Source of the DNA: a virus
Virus record (IMG/VR): IMGVR_UViG_3300032304_000544
Span: 1 to 30,218 of that record
Length of the DNA stretch: 30,218 nucleotides
Reading direction: 5' to 3' (one strand)
This document shows, piece by piece, positions 1 to 11,200 of the stretch. The position numbers and the translations under genes were made by a program. Each line of letters starts with the position of its first letter. Positions within the stretch are counted from its first letter, which is position 1. Under the pieces are notes generated by a model. It was not told where the DNA came from and did no database searches. It was given only the letters and a program-made list of their open reading frames with translations.

Positions 1-3000
1 AAATCTGATACTATTGTATACTTGGATCAACGATATTCGTACAATCAAGATACCTGTGCTCGAGACACAGGATACATCTGTGATGCAATCGCACACGACA
101 TTTATTACAGCGGTAACTTAAAAACAGTACAGGCAGCACTGTCTTATTTTAATGCCAGTGCTAGTTCTAAAATTGTTATTGACCAACAGTTGACCAATAC
201 ACTTGCGGCTATCAGTTACATTGAAACATTGATCCTAAATGTTATCAACAATGAAGATCCAACCGTAAGATATCAACAATCAGTATTGCAATTCATTGAC
301 ACCAGTGTCACTGACGGCGGATTAGCAGAATCTACAGTACAAGATTTGTTCGACGAATTCCTTGAAATTTTAGGAAATCCTCCCAATGCAAGAGGTGCTC
401 GTGCATTACTAGTCGAAAACAAAGACTTCATTAGAGCAGAAGTTATCAACTACATCAACAACAAGTATGTGGGATTTACCTACGACGATGCTACATGTCG
501 ACGTGACGTTGGATATGTAATTGATGCTGTTGGCTATGACTTGATGTTTGGCAGTAACTTCCAAACAATCACTGCGGCTAGACGTTACTACGATGCCGCA
601 AGTTCAGTGGCCATCGGCGTACAAAAAGCCGCAACTATCGATGCATTTACATTCTTAAGAGATGAAATGTTAACGGTGGTTTCGTCCAATGCAACTGCTG
701 TTGCCAGAGTAACAGCAAATATGAACACGTTCTTGGACATGATTACCAATGGATTAGATCAAGAGCCTGCTATTGTAAATCCAAATCCAACAGGATATGA
801 TTCTAACTTTAACCGTGCTAGAACACTAATTGACAACAACAGAGCGTTCATCAGAGCAGAAATTATACAATATGTTACCAATAACTATGTGGGATTGAGT
901 TTTAGTCCTGCGGTTTATCAAAAGAATGTCAACTATATCTTAGATGCACTATATCACGATTTAACTTATGGCGGCAACCTACAGAGTTTAATTGCGGGTA
1001 GAACATATTATTCATATCTAGTGTTTCAGTACACAGGTCCTGAAAAGCCAGCAATATTGGCTGCTTACACATACTTGCAAAGTTTAGTAGAGGATCTTGC
1101 ATTAGACTTGCCTATTACACCTTTACAAGGCGGTGTGGCTCAAGTTCGCGGTGATCCAGGTAACGTGGCGGCCAGTACGGCTGCTGGTCAACGCATTGGC
1201 GAAATAATAACTATTATTGACTTGGGACTGGCGTCCTCTCCTGCAACAATTACTCCAAGCACTGCCTGGGTAAGTGCTGGATTAACAGGTGCAAACTCTG
1301 CATTGCAAACAGACAAGTCGAGTCTTCAAACTGCTGTAACCAATTACATCGATGCCAACTACAGCAATACATTGGTATACGATGAAGTAATATGTTCTCG
1401 AGACGTTGGGTTTATTGTGGCCGCAGTATCGTCAGATTTACTATACGGCGGGACATATCTAACAATTCGCGCCGCACAGAGGTATTATGTAGGCACCGCT
1501 AGCAGTCGTGTAGTGTTGGAAAATCAACTGGCACAGACTATTGATTCCTTTGAATATGCTAAAGAAGTGGCTCAGGCAGTGCTAAATCAATTACCGCCAA
1601 CATTGAATTTCCAAGATATCAATGATATTCCTGTGGAAGATAGAGTATCTCAGATATTCAGTTCAGACTACGATGGAACAGCATTTGTCACAAGAGCAGG
1701 TCAGTTATTTGATTTGTTAAATGAAGTAATTACTGATCCGGAAGTTGATGTTTCTACAGTATTAGTTGGTGCTAGACCAATTGTATATCCAACATATAGA
1801 TTGGTACTATCCACTACCACAGCCATAACCAATGACTTAGAGTATACCATATCCAGTTATGTCAGCAAAGGAGACTCTGGAGTTGGGGATGGTTCATTTG
1901 ATGTAGTGTTTAACATTGTTACTCCAGTAGGCACTACTGTTCCTTTACGTAAAACACGTTATAGAATTTTTGGCAACAGTAATGCCAATTATAACAACGA
2001 TGCTGTAGAGTGCGTGGCCTCAACATTGACATCAATGACCATGCGCTATCCAAGTGATCCAGGCACATTTGGTTCTGGCACAACAACCATAGAGTATGCC
2101 AAAGACTTTATGTTATTGAGTGCTGGTAACACCAGTATGTGTTCCAATGACTTTACACAGATCAATGACTTGGGCTACGGCTTGATTGCCACAAACATTG
2201 GGCTGATTGAAACTGTGTCTGTGTTCTCATACTACTGCTGGACTGCTTACTATGCCAGCAATGGTGGACAAATTCGTTCACTGAACGGTTCTAATGCACA
2301 CGGTGAATTTGGTATTATTTCTGAAGGCAGTGACCCGTTAGAAGTTCCAGACAAATGTAACCTTTCCGATAACATGATGCAGGTTGCAAAGGTGTACAAG
2401 CAAGGCATCTACAGCACAGACAATGACGAAGGCGACTTACAAGTATTCTTCTATCAACACGATTATGCACCTTACAGTGTTTCTGAAGTTGAAATCAATC
2501 ACGGCGCAGGTGTTATTACAGAATTAGAAGTTACCAGTTTAATTGCAGGTACAGGTTACACCAATGGCACATATATTAACGTTCCATTAACAGGCGGAAC
2601 TGGATCAGGCGCAACTGCTAACATCGTAGTTTCAGGTGGCGTAGTAACTACAGTAGGACTAGTCAGTGCTGGTATAAGATACACCGAAGGCGATATTTTA
2701 AGTTGTTCAAACGCCAGCGTTGGTGGCACTGGATCTGGCTTCTTTATCACTGTAAAAACCATTATCGGTAACGGTATTGCTCGTTACGAAGTTGCCAGTG
2801 TAACTGACGTATCAAGCACATTACCACATACTGTATCTGGAACACCAGTTAAAACTGGGCCAACGGGTGGCAAATATTATGTGACCTACGCATTTACCAC
2901 TCCAGGATACCTGCCAAAAATTGGTGTGCCTTACACAGTCAGTGGATCCACCACAGCAGGATTTAATGGAGCAAAAACTGCCACTGCCAGTACCACAACC

Positions 3001-6000
3001 AGTGTCACTTTAGAATATGCCACTGATCCAGGAACATGGGCAGGCGGATTGGCCAGCCTATGGGGACGAGGCAACGTTGTACGATTAAACATTAATACTG
3101 GCGGTAACAACGATACTTCAACTAACGGCTTGGCTGTTGCATTAGCGCACGACCAAAAAATTGTTATTCGTAGTAATCAAAACTTCAAATTCTACGAAGT
3201 AGATGATACTAATCCAGTTCGTCCAAGTACTGCGCTGACATTCGTGGGAGATCCCGATGCCGGTGCTATTGTTTATCGTGTACTGGCATATGGTAATAAA
3301 GGACCACTGAACGAAGATTTAGCAGTAGACGAATCAATTTTAGGCTTCGACACAACATACGATTATATTAAATTACTGGTCAATGCTGACAATGTTGGAA
3401 ATTCTGACTCTGAAAATCCTGGTCAGAAACTAGGCGGTGCAGTGGGCGATACAAGAATTGCCATTGACCGTGTAAACGAAGTTGACATCGAAGACAGACT
3501 TAACACAGGCGATATGATTATTGCCTGGGACGGCAAAATACACAAAGTTTTAAGTTATACTGATTTAGGATTGTTAGCCGGTTATGCTATTATCGAAATC
3601 GAAGACGTAGCGGACAAATGTCTAAGCGGAACATCAGTAAGTGGTATCAATTCTCCAGTCGACCCAGACGCTAACTTAGACATATCAGAACCGCCAACAA
3701 TTCGAGCTGGTTTAGCATCAACTGAGCCTGCAGAAGTTATTGTACGTATCAGTACTTGCCGTGTTACAGGACACGACTTCTTGGATATCGGCACTGGTGG
3801 ATATAACGACACGAACTATCCAGGTAAAATTTACGGCGCTCCTAGAGAACCTAACCAAGCAAAAGAAGTTCAAGAACGCGGCAGAGGTCGTTGTTTCTAT
3901 GTAACCACAGACCAAGACGGTATTTTCCGTGTGGGTCGATTCTTTACAGTTGACCAAGGTACTGGTCGTGTGACATTTGCGGCGTCCATTGCGTTGAGTA
4001 ACTTGGACGGTCTAGGATTTAAACGTGGTGTTACAGTCAGTGAATTCTCAAACGATGATAGATTCACAGACGGTGCCAACGATGCACTGCCAACTGAAGC
4101 GGCCACACAGGGTTACATCGACAGACGTCTTGGCATGGATCGTACAAATAATACGTTAGATCCAACTGCACTGATTGGTCCAGGTTATATGGACAGAGCA
4201 GGTATTCAAGCGTTTACTGGTCCAGACGCCATGGACATGGGTGGATACAATATCAGTAACTTGGCCAGTCCAACTGCTGATACTGATGCGGCCAATAAAT
4301 TGTATGTTAGAACTCAAGAACTATCGGATGATAGAGTTGATACGTCTACTGCGCCAGCACGTAGTCTAAATGATTTACTAATCTACAACGGGGTCAAATG
4401 GGTCAACGCTGAAACTGTTACTTCAGGTGATATCCAAACATCCTTGGCCGTAGGAACTAAGAACCTTGCATTGAATATCAAAGCCGGTGCTATTATTAAC
4501 GTCGACGTTAATGCCAGTGCGGCCATCGAACAGAGCAAGTTAAACATGACTGCGGCCAGCACTCGTGCTAATGCCACAGGTATTGCACAGGCCAATTTGG
4601 GTCTAGCCAGTTTCAAGAGCACAGAATTTACTGCAACCAACGGTTGGATTGAGTTACAAACATCTACTAATACAACCACAGGTGTACTACAAACTAAATT
4701 GCAATTCATTGCCAACGATACTTACTTAGGTAATGCCACCGGTAGCTCTACGTATCCTCGTCAAGTGACATCAGGAACTATTGTTACCAACGGTGACGGT
4801 ATTAAAAATGCGGCGTTTGCACCAGGAAGCGTTGGCAGTAACGGCCGTGCAATGATTTTAACTGCAATCGGTCCTAATGCTTACAGCACAACAAACATCA
4901 GTACCAGTGCGCAGGCCAGTTCGTTGATACAGTCTGACGGTAGCGGTCGTGTTGCAGTAGCACAGTTAGACTTAACTTCAAGTTCATATAAAACTCTAAG
5001 TGTCAGCGGAACTACACTGTCAATAACTACGCCGGGTACTGTGGATTTCTTAACAGCAGTTGGAAGTAGTCCAAGTGCTACCATAATTACCACTGTGGGT
5101 ACATTGAGTGTTAATGCATTAACATCGGCCAGCACCACAACATTTAGCCCTGCTAACGCTACTGTGACATTGAGTCCAAGCGGCACAGGAACAGTGACTA
5201 TTGCTCCGGCTAGTGTGGGTTCAATTAACAATATCAACATTGGTGCTACCACTCGAGGCGACGGCCGCTTCAAGATACTCGAAGCCAACGATGCTGTTTC
5301 ATTAACTGCCAACCAAGCAGTAACAGGTGCCGCTAACAGTACAGGTACATTACGTGTAACTGGTGGTGCTGGTATCAGTGGTGACTTGCGTGTTGGTGGA
5401 ACTATCTACGGTGCTATTACTGGTACACTGGCTGGATCTTTGACTCTAAGTACATATCTAAGTTTTACTTCAGGTACAGACTATAACGGCGGCACAAGTC
5501 GTGTAATTCAAACTAATGCTACTTCAGCAAATACAGCAAGTACAATAGTGGCCAGAGATGGCAACGGTGACTTTAATGCACGTTACGCTATGCTGGGCTA
5601 TGTTAACACTACTGACGATACTACTACTACTGCCGCAGTCAGTGCCGTTATGGCCAAGAAAGGCGACAACTACTATCGCAGTGCAACTGGACAGCAGGTA
5701 GCAACATTCTTAAGTGGTTCTTCGATAAACAACTTGACTATTGCAAGTCAATTAACTATGAACGCTAGTTCTAGTATTAGACAAAATACGACTACTTGGA
5801 CAGGCGATGCGGCAGCAGGTACTGGTAAACTTGAATATCACAGCAATCGCTGGTACGCTAACGCCGGCAGTGACTCAACCGAGATTATGCGCTTCCGTAG
5901 AGGTGCCACTGACGTATCGTATATTGATAACAGTGGTACATACAACGGCCGTGCTACCAGTGCTAACTATGCTGACTTGGCTGAGAAATACATGGCCGAT

Positions 6001-6348
6001 GCTGTTTACGAAACTGGCACTGTTATGGTGTTCGGTGGCGATGCTGAAGTCACTGTAACAGACAAGCACAACGACACAAGAGTTGCTGGTGTTATTTCCG
6101 AAAAGCCAGCTCATTTGATGAATAACTTACTAGAAGGCGAACATGCTCTAGCAGTTGGCTTGACTGGACGTTTGCCTTGTAAAGTAATTGGCAAGGTCAA
6201 GAAAGGCGATATTCTAGTAACAGCGGCCAAGCCAGGTTACGCAATAGTAAACAATACTCCACTACCAGGAACTATCATTGGTAAGAGTTTGGAAAACAAA
6301 GACAACTTCGATGAAGGCCTAGTTGAAATTGTTGTTGGTAGATTCTAA
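1..6348 (+). CDS. Giant tail-fibre / virion structural protein, 5' end outside window
   Basis: The reading frame is open from base 1, so the true start lies upstream and the TTG at 22 is not a credible start. About 2115 residues are visible. The N-terminal part has four diverged modules (cores at nt 40, 481, 901 and 1378) with a Tyr-x4-Cys-x-Arg-Asp-x-Gly-Tyr type core. The middle is rich in Gly, Thr and Ser. Around nt 3890-4060 lies a block typical of marine T4-like fibre proteins (FYVTTDQDG, then FRVGRFFTVDQGTG). The last ~125 residues begin YADLAEKY and include DTRVAGVIS, resembling C-terminal assembly/chaperone domains of phage fibres. The following structural gene starts 11 bases downstream. 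A distal tail-fibre or receptor-binding role is inferred from family resemblance and context; no receptor can be named. Confidence 0.85.
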   Translation, partial: KSDTIVYLDQRYSYNQDTCARDTGYICDAIAHDIYYSGNLKTVQAALSYFNASASSKIVIDQQLTNTLAAISYIETLILNVINNEDPTVRYQQSVLQFIDTSVTDGGLAESTVQDLFDEFLEILGNPPNARGARALLVENKDFIRAEVINYINNKYVGFTYDDATCRRDVGYVIDAVGYDLMFGSNFQTITAARRYYDAASSVAIGVQKAATIDAFTFLRDEMLTVVSSNATAVARVTANMNTFLDMITNGLDQEPAIVNPNPTGYDSNFNRARTLIDNNRAFIRAEIIQYVTNNYVGLSFSPAVYQKNVNYILDALYHDLTYGGNLQSLIAGRTYYSYLVFQYTGPEKPAILAAYTYLQSLVEDLALDLPITPLQGGVAQVRGDPGNVAASTAAGQRIGEIITIIDLGLASSPATITPSTAWVSAGLTGANSALQTDKSSLQTAVTNYIDANYSNTLVYDEVICSRDVGFIVAAVSSDLLYGGTYLTIRAAQRYYVGTASSRVVLENQLAQTIDSFEYAKEVAQAVLNQLPPTLNFQDINDIPVEDRVSQIFSSDYDGTAFVTRAGQLFDLLNEVITDPEVDVSTVLVGARPIVYPTYRLVLSTTTAITNDLEYTISSYVSKGDSGVGDGSFDVVFNIVTPVGTTVPLRKTRYRIFGNSNANYNNDAVECVASTLTSMTMRYPSDPGTFGSGTTTIEYAKDFMLLSAGNTSMCSNDFTQINDLGYGLIATNIGLIETVSVFSYYCWTAYYASNGGQIRSLNGSNAHGEFGIISEGSDPLEVPDKCNLSDNMMQVAKVYKQGIYSTDNDEGDLQVFFYQHDYAPYSVSEVEINHGAGVITELEVTSLIAGTGYTNGTYINVPLTGGTGSGATANIVVSGGVVTTVGLVSAGIRYTEGDILSCSNASVGGTGSGFFITVKTIIGNGIARYEVASVTDVSSTLPHTVSGTPVKTGPTGGKYYVTYAFTTPGYLPKIGVPYTVSGSTTAGFNGAKTATASTTTSVTLEYATDPGTWAGGLASLWGRGNVVRLNINTGGNNDTSTNGLAVALAHDQKIVIRSNQNFKFYEVDDTNPVRPSTALTFVGDPDAGAIVYRVLAYGNKGPLNEDLAVDESILGFDTTYDYIKLLVNADNVGNSDSENPGQKLGGAVGDTRIAIDRVNEVDIEDRLNTGDMIIAWDGKIHKVLSYTDLGLLAGYAIIEIEDVADKCLSGTSVSGINSPVDPDANLDISEPPTIRAGLASTEPAEVIVRISTCRVTGHDFLDIGTGGYNDTNYPGKIYGAPREPNQAKEVQERGRGRCFYVTTDQDGIFRVGRFFTVDQGTGRVTFAASIALSNLDGLGFKRGVTVSEFSNDDRFTDGANDALPTEAATQGYIDRRLGMDRTNNTLDPTALIGPGYMDRAGIQAFTGPDAMDMGGYNISNLASPTADTDAANKLYVRTQELSDDRVDTSTAPARSLNDLLIYNGVKWVNAETVTSGDIQTSLAVGTKNLALNIKAGAIINVDVNASAAIEQSKLNMTAASTRANATGIAQANLGLASFKSTEFTATNGWIELQTSTNTTTGVLQTKLQFIANDTYLGNATGSSTYPRQVTSGTIVTNGDGIKNAAFAPGSVGSNGRAMILTAIGPNAYSTTNISTSAQASSLIQSDGSGRVAVAQLDLTSSSYKTLSVSGTTLSITTPGTVDFLTAVGSSPSATIITTVGTLSVNALTSASTTTFSPANATVTLSPSGTGTVTIAPASVGSINNINIGATTRGDGRFKILEANDAVSLTANQAVTGAANSTGTLRVTGGAGISGDLRVGGTIYGAITGTLAGSLTLSTYLSFTSGTDYNGGTSRVIQTNATSANTASTIVARDGNGDFNARYAMLGYVNTTDDTTTTAAVSAVMAKKGDNYYRSATGQQVATFLSGSSINNLTIASQLTMNASSSIRQNTTTWTGDAAAGTGKLEYHSNRWYANAGSDSTEIMRFRRGATDVSYIDNSGTYNGRATSANYADLAEKYMADAVYETGTVMVFGGDAEVTVTDKHNDTRVAGVISEKPAHLMNNLLEGEHALAVGLTGRLPCKVIGKVKKGDILVTAAKPGYAIVNNTPLPGTIIGKSLENKDNFDEGLVEIVVGRF
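40..1455 (+). repeat. Four diverged protein-level repeats in the fibre N-terminal region
   Basis: Four cores of about 26 residues start at nt 40, 481, 901 and 1378, giving spacings of 441, 420 and 477 bases. Shared features are Tyr-x4-Cys-x-Arg-Asp-x-Gly in copies 1, 2 and 4, then an (I/V)xDA- or AAV-type helix, an (Y/F)(G/S)(G/S)N-type turn and a downstream RxYY element. Three modules end in a similar helix (e.g. DFIRAEVINYINNKY near nt 427 and AFIRAEIIQYVTNNY near nt 844). Copy 3 lacks the Cys. DNA identity is low, so these are old duplications and not recent tandem copies. Confidence 0.7.
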
Positions 6349-6359
6349 GGAAAAATATC

Positions 6360-6950
6360 ATGGCATTATATGACGATTTATTAGAGATCAACTTAGGTAA
6401 CGTTGTTAATGACGGTACTGGAGATGATCTCCGTACAGCCTTTGAAAAAGTTAAAACTAACTTTGAAAGATTGTATGATTTTGGAAATGCGCCAACAACT
6501 GCATCCAACGTGGGTGCAAGTGGGCTGGGTGTTTTTAAACAAAAAACCGACACCAACTTCGAGTTTAGAAAACTGGATAGTGTTGGGGCAATAAAACTAA
6601 CACTGGTGGGTGATGTTATACAGGCGGCATTTTTGCCCACAGCGGCTGTGGATTTTAACAGTCAGAATATCACCAACGTAACAACCATAACAGCCGCTAC
6701 AGTTAATGCAAATGTTACCGGTAATTTAACTGGTAATGTTGTGGGATTAATCAGAAACGGTAGTACTGTTACACAAAACCCGTTTGTTGATGTAACTGTT
6801 TTAAATAGACAGGTAAATACATTTGACTATGGATTTATCGAATCTACATATAATAACCCAATTACATATTTGTTAAATGAAATTGGCACGGACATGGGCA
6901 CATTCACTGACCCAAGCCCAATAAGCATAGACGCTGGAACCATAGCATAA
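6360..6950 (+). CDS. Tail-fibre-like virion protein (196 aa)
   Basis: This 196-residue protein has an AAGGA ribosome binding site at 6348-6352 before ATG 6360. Its N-terminus carries NLGNVVNDGTGDDLRTAFEK followed by VKTNFERLYD. This segment recurs at the start of several fibre and neck-region proteins of marine T4-like phages. The rest is Thr, Asn and Val rich, with short beta-type repeats such as NVTGNLTGNVVG near residue 120, as expected for a beta-structured fibre segment. It lies 11 bases after the giant fibre gene and 12 bases before another fibre-like gene, so it is part of a structural operon. The exact virion position is unknown. Confidence 0.75.
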   Translation: MALYDDLLEINLGNVVNDGTGDDLRTAFEKVKTNFERLYDFGNAPTTASNVGASGLGVFKQKTDTNFEFRKLDSVGAIKLTLVGDVIQAAFLPTAAVDFNSQNITNVTTITAATVNANVTGNLTGNVVGLIRNGSTVTQNPFVDVTVLNRQVNTFDYGFIESTYNNPITYLLNEIGTDMGTFTDPSPISIDAGTIA

Positions 6951-6962
6951 GGAGAGATTAGA

Positions 6963-8222
6963 ATGGCATTACAAATCCGCAGAGGAACAACCGCTGAGAG
7001 AACTGCAAGAAGATTCCTCGTTGGCGAATTAATTTATGACACAACACTTCAACAGGTGTTTGTCGGGGACAGTGCTGATGGTAGCACTGGAACGTTGGGC
7101 GGCAAAGCCGTAACTGCGTTTACACAAGAAGATGCGCAAGATGCTATCCGAGATCTATTCTCCGCAGGTACACATACCAACATCAGTTATTCTTATAACG
7201 ATCCAGGTAACAGTATCAGTTCCACCGTAAGTTTATCGAATTACGTTGGCAATATCAGTGCTTCAGGAACTGTCACAGCCAGCGGATTTAACGGATGGCT
7301 AGAAGGTAACGTATTTGCAAACGACTCTACTCTCCTAGTCGACTCAGGCAACGGCCGTATTCCAGCAGAAGTAGTTACAGGAACGTTTACAGGTACCGTA
7401 GTTGGTAATGCTAGTTCAGCAACTTTAGCATCAACTGTAAGTTTGACTGCAACCAGTACCAACAGCGACCATTTTGTTACATTTGTGGATACTGCCACAG
7501 GTAATGAAAATGTAAGAACTGATGCGGATTTAAAATATAATCCAAGCACGAACACACTAACAGCCGGTGCATTTGTTGGTAACGTAACTGGCAGTGTAAC
7601 TGGTAATGTGTTTACTACATTAATCGACAGTGCAGATTCTAGTGCTATTACGTTTACTCCAGCGGTAGTGTTTAGCAGTGATGTAACTGTTCAAAATGAA
7701 TTTTATACAGCAAATTTAAATTCCACCGATGTGGCCAAGTTCACAGTATCTCAAGCAATTGGTTCTAACTTTACACCAACTATTTTAGATTTAATTGTTG
7801 ACTGCGGTACAGGTAATACTCTATCATCTGGGCCAGTAATTAACTTTACTGTACAATCTACTCCCGACGGAGTATTTAATCCAGCATCTATTAGTGTTTA
7901 CAGAGACACTGGCGATATTGGTGTACTTGAAATTAAAGCTCGTAACCTAAATAACGGTGCAATGGATTCTGTTGCATCATTTAGCTCGTGGAACGGCGCA
8001 CAATTTAACAGTGCCATTGTTGCACTAGGTGGTGTTAATATACAAAATGCATTGGCTAGACCTGCTCCGGCAACCAGTGCCGGTATAGAGGGCGACTTTG
8101 CTGGAGACATGTTATTTGCAGAGGATACTGGAACCTGGTACTTATATTATTGTATAGCAGACTGGACTGACGGACTTTCAGATATTTGGCTTCGTTGGGC
8201 GCCAACTGACACAACTTGGTAA
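6963..8222 (+). CDS. Tail-fibre-like protein with Mtd-N-like N-terminus (419 aa)
   Basis: ATG 6963 follows an AAGGAGAG ribosome binding site. The N-terminus MALQIRRGTTAER then FLVGELIYDTTLQQVFVGD matches the short trimerising head seen in phage fibre, hyaluronidase and major-tropism-determinant-type proteins (Mtd_N-like). The body is made of Gly/Thr/Val-rich repeats such as GNVTGSVTGNV near residue 205. The C-terminus (GDMLFAEDTGTWYLYYCIAD, about residues 378-397) looks like a compact tip. It is probably a fibre or short-fibre subunit. Family resemblance and location support a structural role; receptor specificity is unknown. Confidence 0.75.
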   Translation: MALQIRRGTTAERTARRFLVGELIYDTTLQQVFVGDSADGSTGTLGGKAVTAFTQEDAQDAIRDLFSAGTHTNISYSYNDPGNSISSTVSLSNYVGNISASGTVTASGFNGWLEGNVFANDSTLLVDSGNGRIPAEVVTGTFTGTVVGNASSATLASTVSLTATSTNSDHFVTFVDTATGNENVRTDADLKYNPSTNTLTAGAFVGNVTGSVTGNVFTTLIDSADSSAITFTPAVVFSSDVTVQNEFYTANLNSTDVAKFTVSQAIGSNFTPTILDLIVDCGTGNTLSSGPVINFTVQSTPDGVFNPASISVYRDTGDIGVLEIKARNLNNGAMDSVASFSSWNGAQFNSAIVALGGVNIQNALARPAPATSAGIEGDFAGDMLFAEDTGTWYLYYCIADWTDGLSDIWLRWAPTDTTW

Positions 8223-8233
8223 TATTTTAATCG

Positions 8234-8260
8234 CCCGATGCCGATAAATACAGTATCGGG
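8234..8260 (+). promoter_or_regulatory. RNA hairpin enclosing a late promoter and masking the SD of the 8270 gene
   Basis: CCCGATGC (8234-8241) can pair with GTATCGGG (8253-8260), giving 8 bp with one G-U. The 11-base loop holds most of the late promoter box. The 3' arm overlaps the Shine-Dalgarno GGGGA (8258-8262) of the gene at 8270. RNA reading through from upstream would fold and hide the site; RNA started near 8256 would lack the 5' arm. T4 genes e, soc and 49 use this design. The pairing is seen in the sequence; the regulatory effect is inferred. Confidence 0.6.
8243..8250 (+). promoter_or_regulatory. Putative T4-type late promoter (GATAAATA)
   Basis: GATAAATA at 8243-8250 is one mismatch from the T4 late -10 element TATAAATA. 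It lies 20 bases before ATG 8270, in one of the few non-coding gaps of the structural region. Expected transcription start is about 8256. The same ATAAATA core occurs just upstream of the genes at 11422, 16872 and 25507. Confidence 0.65.
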
Positions 8261-8269
8261 GATTAAACA

Positions 8270-11200
8270 ATGCTTAACATATGGAATCAACCTTCTGGGT
8301 ACAGTTTTAACACGTACAGCGAACGTCAGACTCAGACCATACCTCTGCCCATAATTCCGGGCGCAGACCTAACAGGTGTATCTTTTACAGTGATCGCTGG
8401 CAAATTGCCCAGCGGCCTGCGTTTGGCCTACGACACAGGGTTAACTACTTGGGTCATCAAAGGTTCTCCGTTAGAAGTAGCCAGCAACACAACTTCCACA
8501 TTTGTAATCCGTGCATCCAAAGGCACAGAAATTGCCGACAGAACTTATACCATGACCATAGATGGTCCAGATGCTCCAGTATGGGTGACTCCTGGACCCA
8601 ACCCGGATATTCAAATCTACGACTTTGATTCTGCAACAACTTACCTGCCCGGTACTGTTATCAGACGCACAGTTGGAACTGTCAGTACTTTGTACACAAC
8701 TACTGCTACTGTGACTGGCGTAACTCCGCCTAACAGCGCATACTATCAAATTTTCACAGAGGACTCGGGATTATTACCTGTTGGTCCAGTTACTACCAGG
8801 GTGTCGTCGGTGGTTAGTGCAAAGAGAATTAGTAATATAGTCACTGTGACGACCGCATCACCACATAACTTCGTGTTTGGAAATATTGTTACTATTGCCA
8901 CCAATGTGCCTGCATTTAATGCGGCCAATGTCGAGGTGTTGCAACCTGTACCGCTCGACGGAGAAGAATACGAAGACTATCTCACAAGAATATCCACCAC
9001 AGTAACATTTAACAAACTAGGCGGCGATCTTACAACACAAACAGTATCAGGTACGGTGACATTAATTAAATCACCGTTAACTTTTGTATTAGATAACACA
9101 CCAGTAGATTTTCAACTAGAAGCAACAGACACCGACTTGTCGTCCGCTGATAATTTAGAATTTTTTATTGGAGATGGTGACGGCGAATTGCCACCGGGCC
9201 TATCTATGAGCACCAGTGGCAGAATTACTGGCATTATTGATCCAATCTTAGCGTTAGATATCACTGCTCGAACAGGATTCTACGATACAAATTTGTATGA
9301 TGCTTATGCCTATGACTTTGGCAAACGTCCCAATATTGGTGAGGAAGATTTTTTAAATGTGGTTACTCCCCGAAAATTAAACAGAAACTATGAATTCATA
9401 GTCACAGTTTCAGACGGAGAAACTATAGCAAGAAGAAGATTTAGAATTTATGTAGTTGGTGATGATTTCTTAAGAACAGATAACACACTGTTACAAGTTG
9501 GTGATGGTGCGTACACCGCTGACTCAACATATCTAAGAGCACCTATATGGTTAAGTGCGGCCAACCTTGGCCTACGTAGAGCAAACAACTATGTAACAAT
9601 ATTGTTAGATGTATTTGATCCAAATCCTGAAGTAGGTCCAGTGAGATACCAGTTGGCAGCGTTGAATGACGACTTGACGCCAAGTGTATTGCCCGACGGC
9701 CTATACATTGATACTGACACTGCTGAAGTGTTTGGGTTTGCTCCCTATCAGCCAGCAATCACAAAAGAATTTAAATTTACTGTAAATGCTATCAAATACG
9801 ATAAAGAAAATATCACAGAAGTAGAAGTGGCCATTGTAGTAGCAGACGATGCTCCTATAGGCCAGACCTTTTTGAAGATTCTGCCATTACCCGCAGAAGA
9901 TATCGAGTTATTGATCGGAGATGTTATTCGTATAGGTCCTAGTATCTATACCATGACTGAATATATTAGTAATACAGTTACTGGCGGAACAATGGCCACA
10001 CTTAGATTAGCAGAAGCATTGTTAACAAACGTAATCGACGGATTAATTATTAGAAAATTTTATAATCAATCTGTCAGCGAATTTTCAACACAGATTGCTC
10101 CCAAGACCTTTACTATTGCAGTGCTAGGTGAAGTTGATTCTGTCATTCAGTTTAATACAGATCGAATATTAGGTTCTATTAAGCCCAGTTTTCCAAGTAA
10201 CTTTTATGTGGAAGCAACCACTACAGTACCCAATGCTAAACTAAGATATACTCTAGTGGACGGGCAGTTACCCGAAGGGCTTGCACTAAGAGCGTCGGGT
10301 ATTATAGAAGGCAAGATCAATCAGTTCCGTGCTAACTCAGTATCAGGATTCACTTTGTTCGACGGTGGCGACACTACCTTTGACGGTGACAGTTTAACTG
10401 TGGATCGTTCGTATAGGTTCGTGGTTAATGCACAGGATCAGTTTAGATACAGTTCAGTCGATAAAGAATTTGTAATTACCATCAGTGAAGGTACACTGAC
10501 ACTGTATAGTAATATCTATACCAAACCGTTACCCAAACAAGCAAAGAGGGAATTATTTTATAATTTTATCAATGATACTACTGTGTTTACTCCAGAAAAA
10601 ATTTATCGTCTAGGCGATCCGTTTTACGGACTACAAACAGAATTAAAAATGTTGATATACGCTGGCATCGAAAGTAAGGAAATGCCAGCGTATATTGCCG
10701 CGCTATCAAAGAATATTCGACGCAAGCGTTATAGAATTGGTAATCTTAAAAAGGCTGTGGCCAAAACACAGGGCACTAATAATATTATCTACGAAGTGAT
10801 TTATCTTGAAATTTTAGATAATTATGAAATAGCCAACAAATCCGTGGCCAGTAGAATTAAGTTGGATCAAAACAGCAATAGTCCCACAAAAATTAACCAA
10901 GCAAGACGCAATCCAGTTGACGGCAGGCTTGGAACTGTTAACGGCAGTGGTGTAGTGACCTACGATAATTCTTATACAAATAGTAAGCTCAACGAACAGG
11001 CATTTGATAGATTTAGCCCAACATCAACACCACTGACTATTGATACTGCAAATGTGACGGTCAGCGGGGATGACGCAGAGTACGTTTATCCAAGTAGTAT
11101 TAAAAACATAAGAGCTAATATTGCACAAGTGGGATTGACAGAAAATGAATTTTTACCGCTATGGATGACAACTCCACAAGACTCAAGAACAGCGGCCACA

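Noticed and set aside
4881-5312. Long minus-strand frame in the fibre gene
   Set aside because: Repetitive Ala/Val/Leu composition is the antisense shadow of Gly/Thr/Ser-rich fibre codons; no SD.
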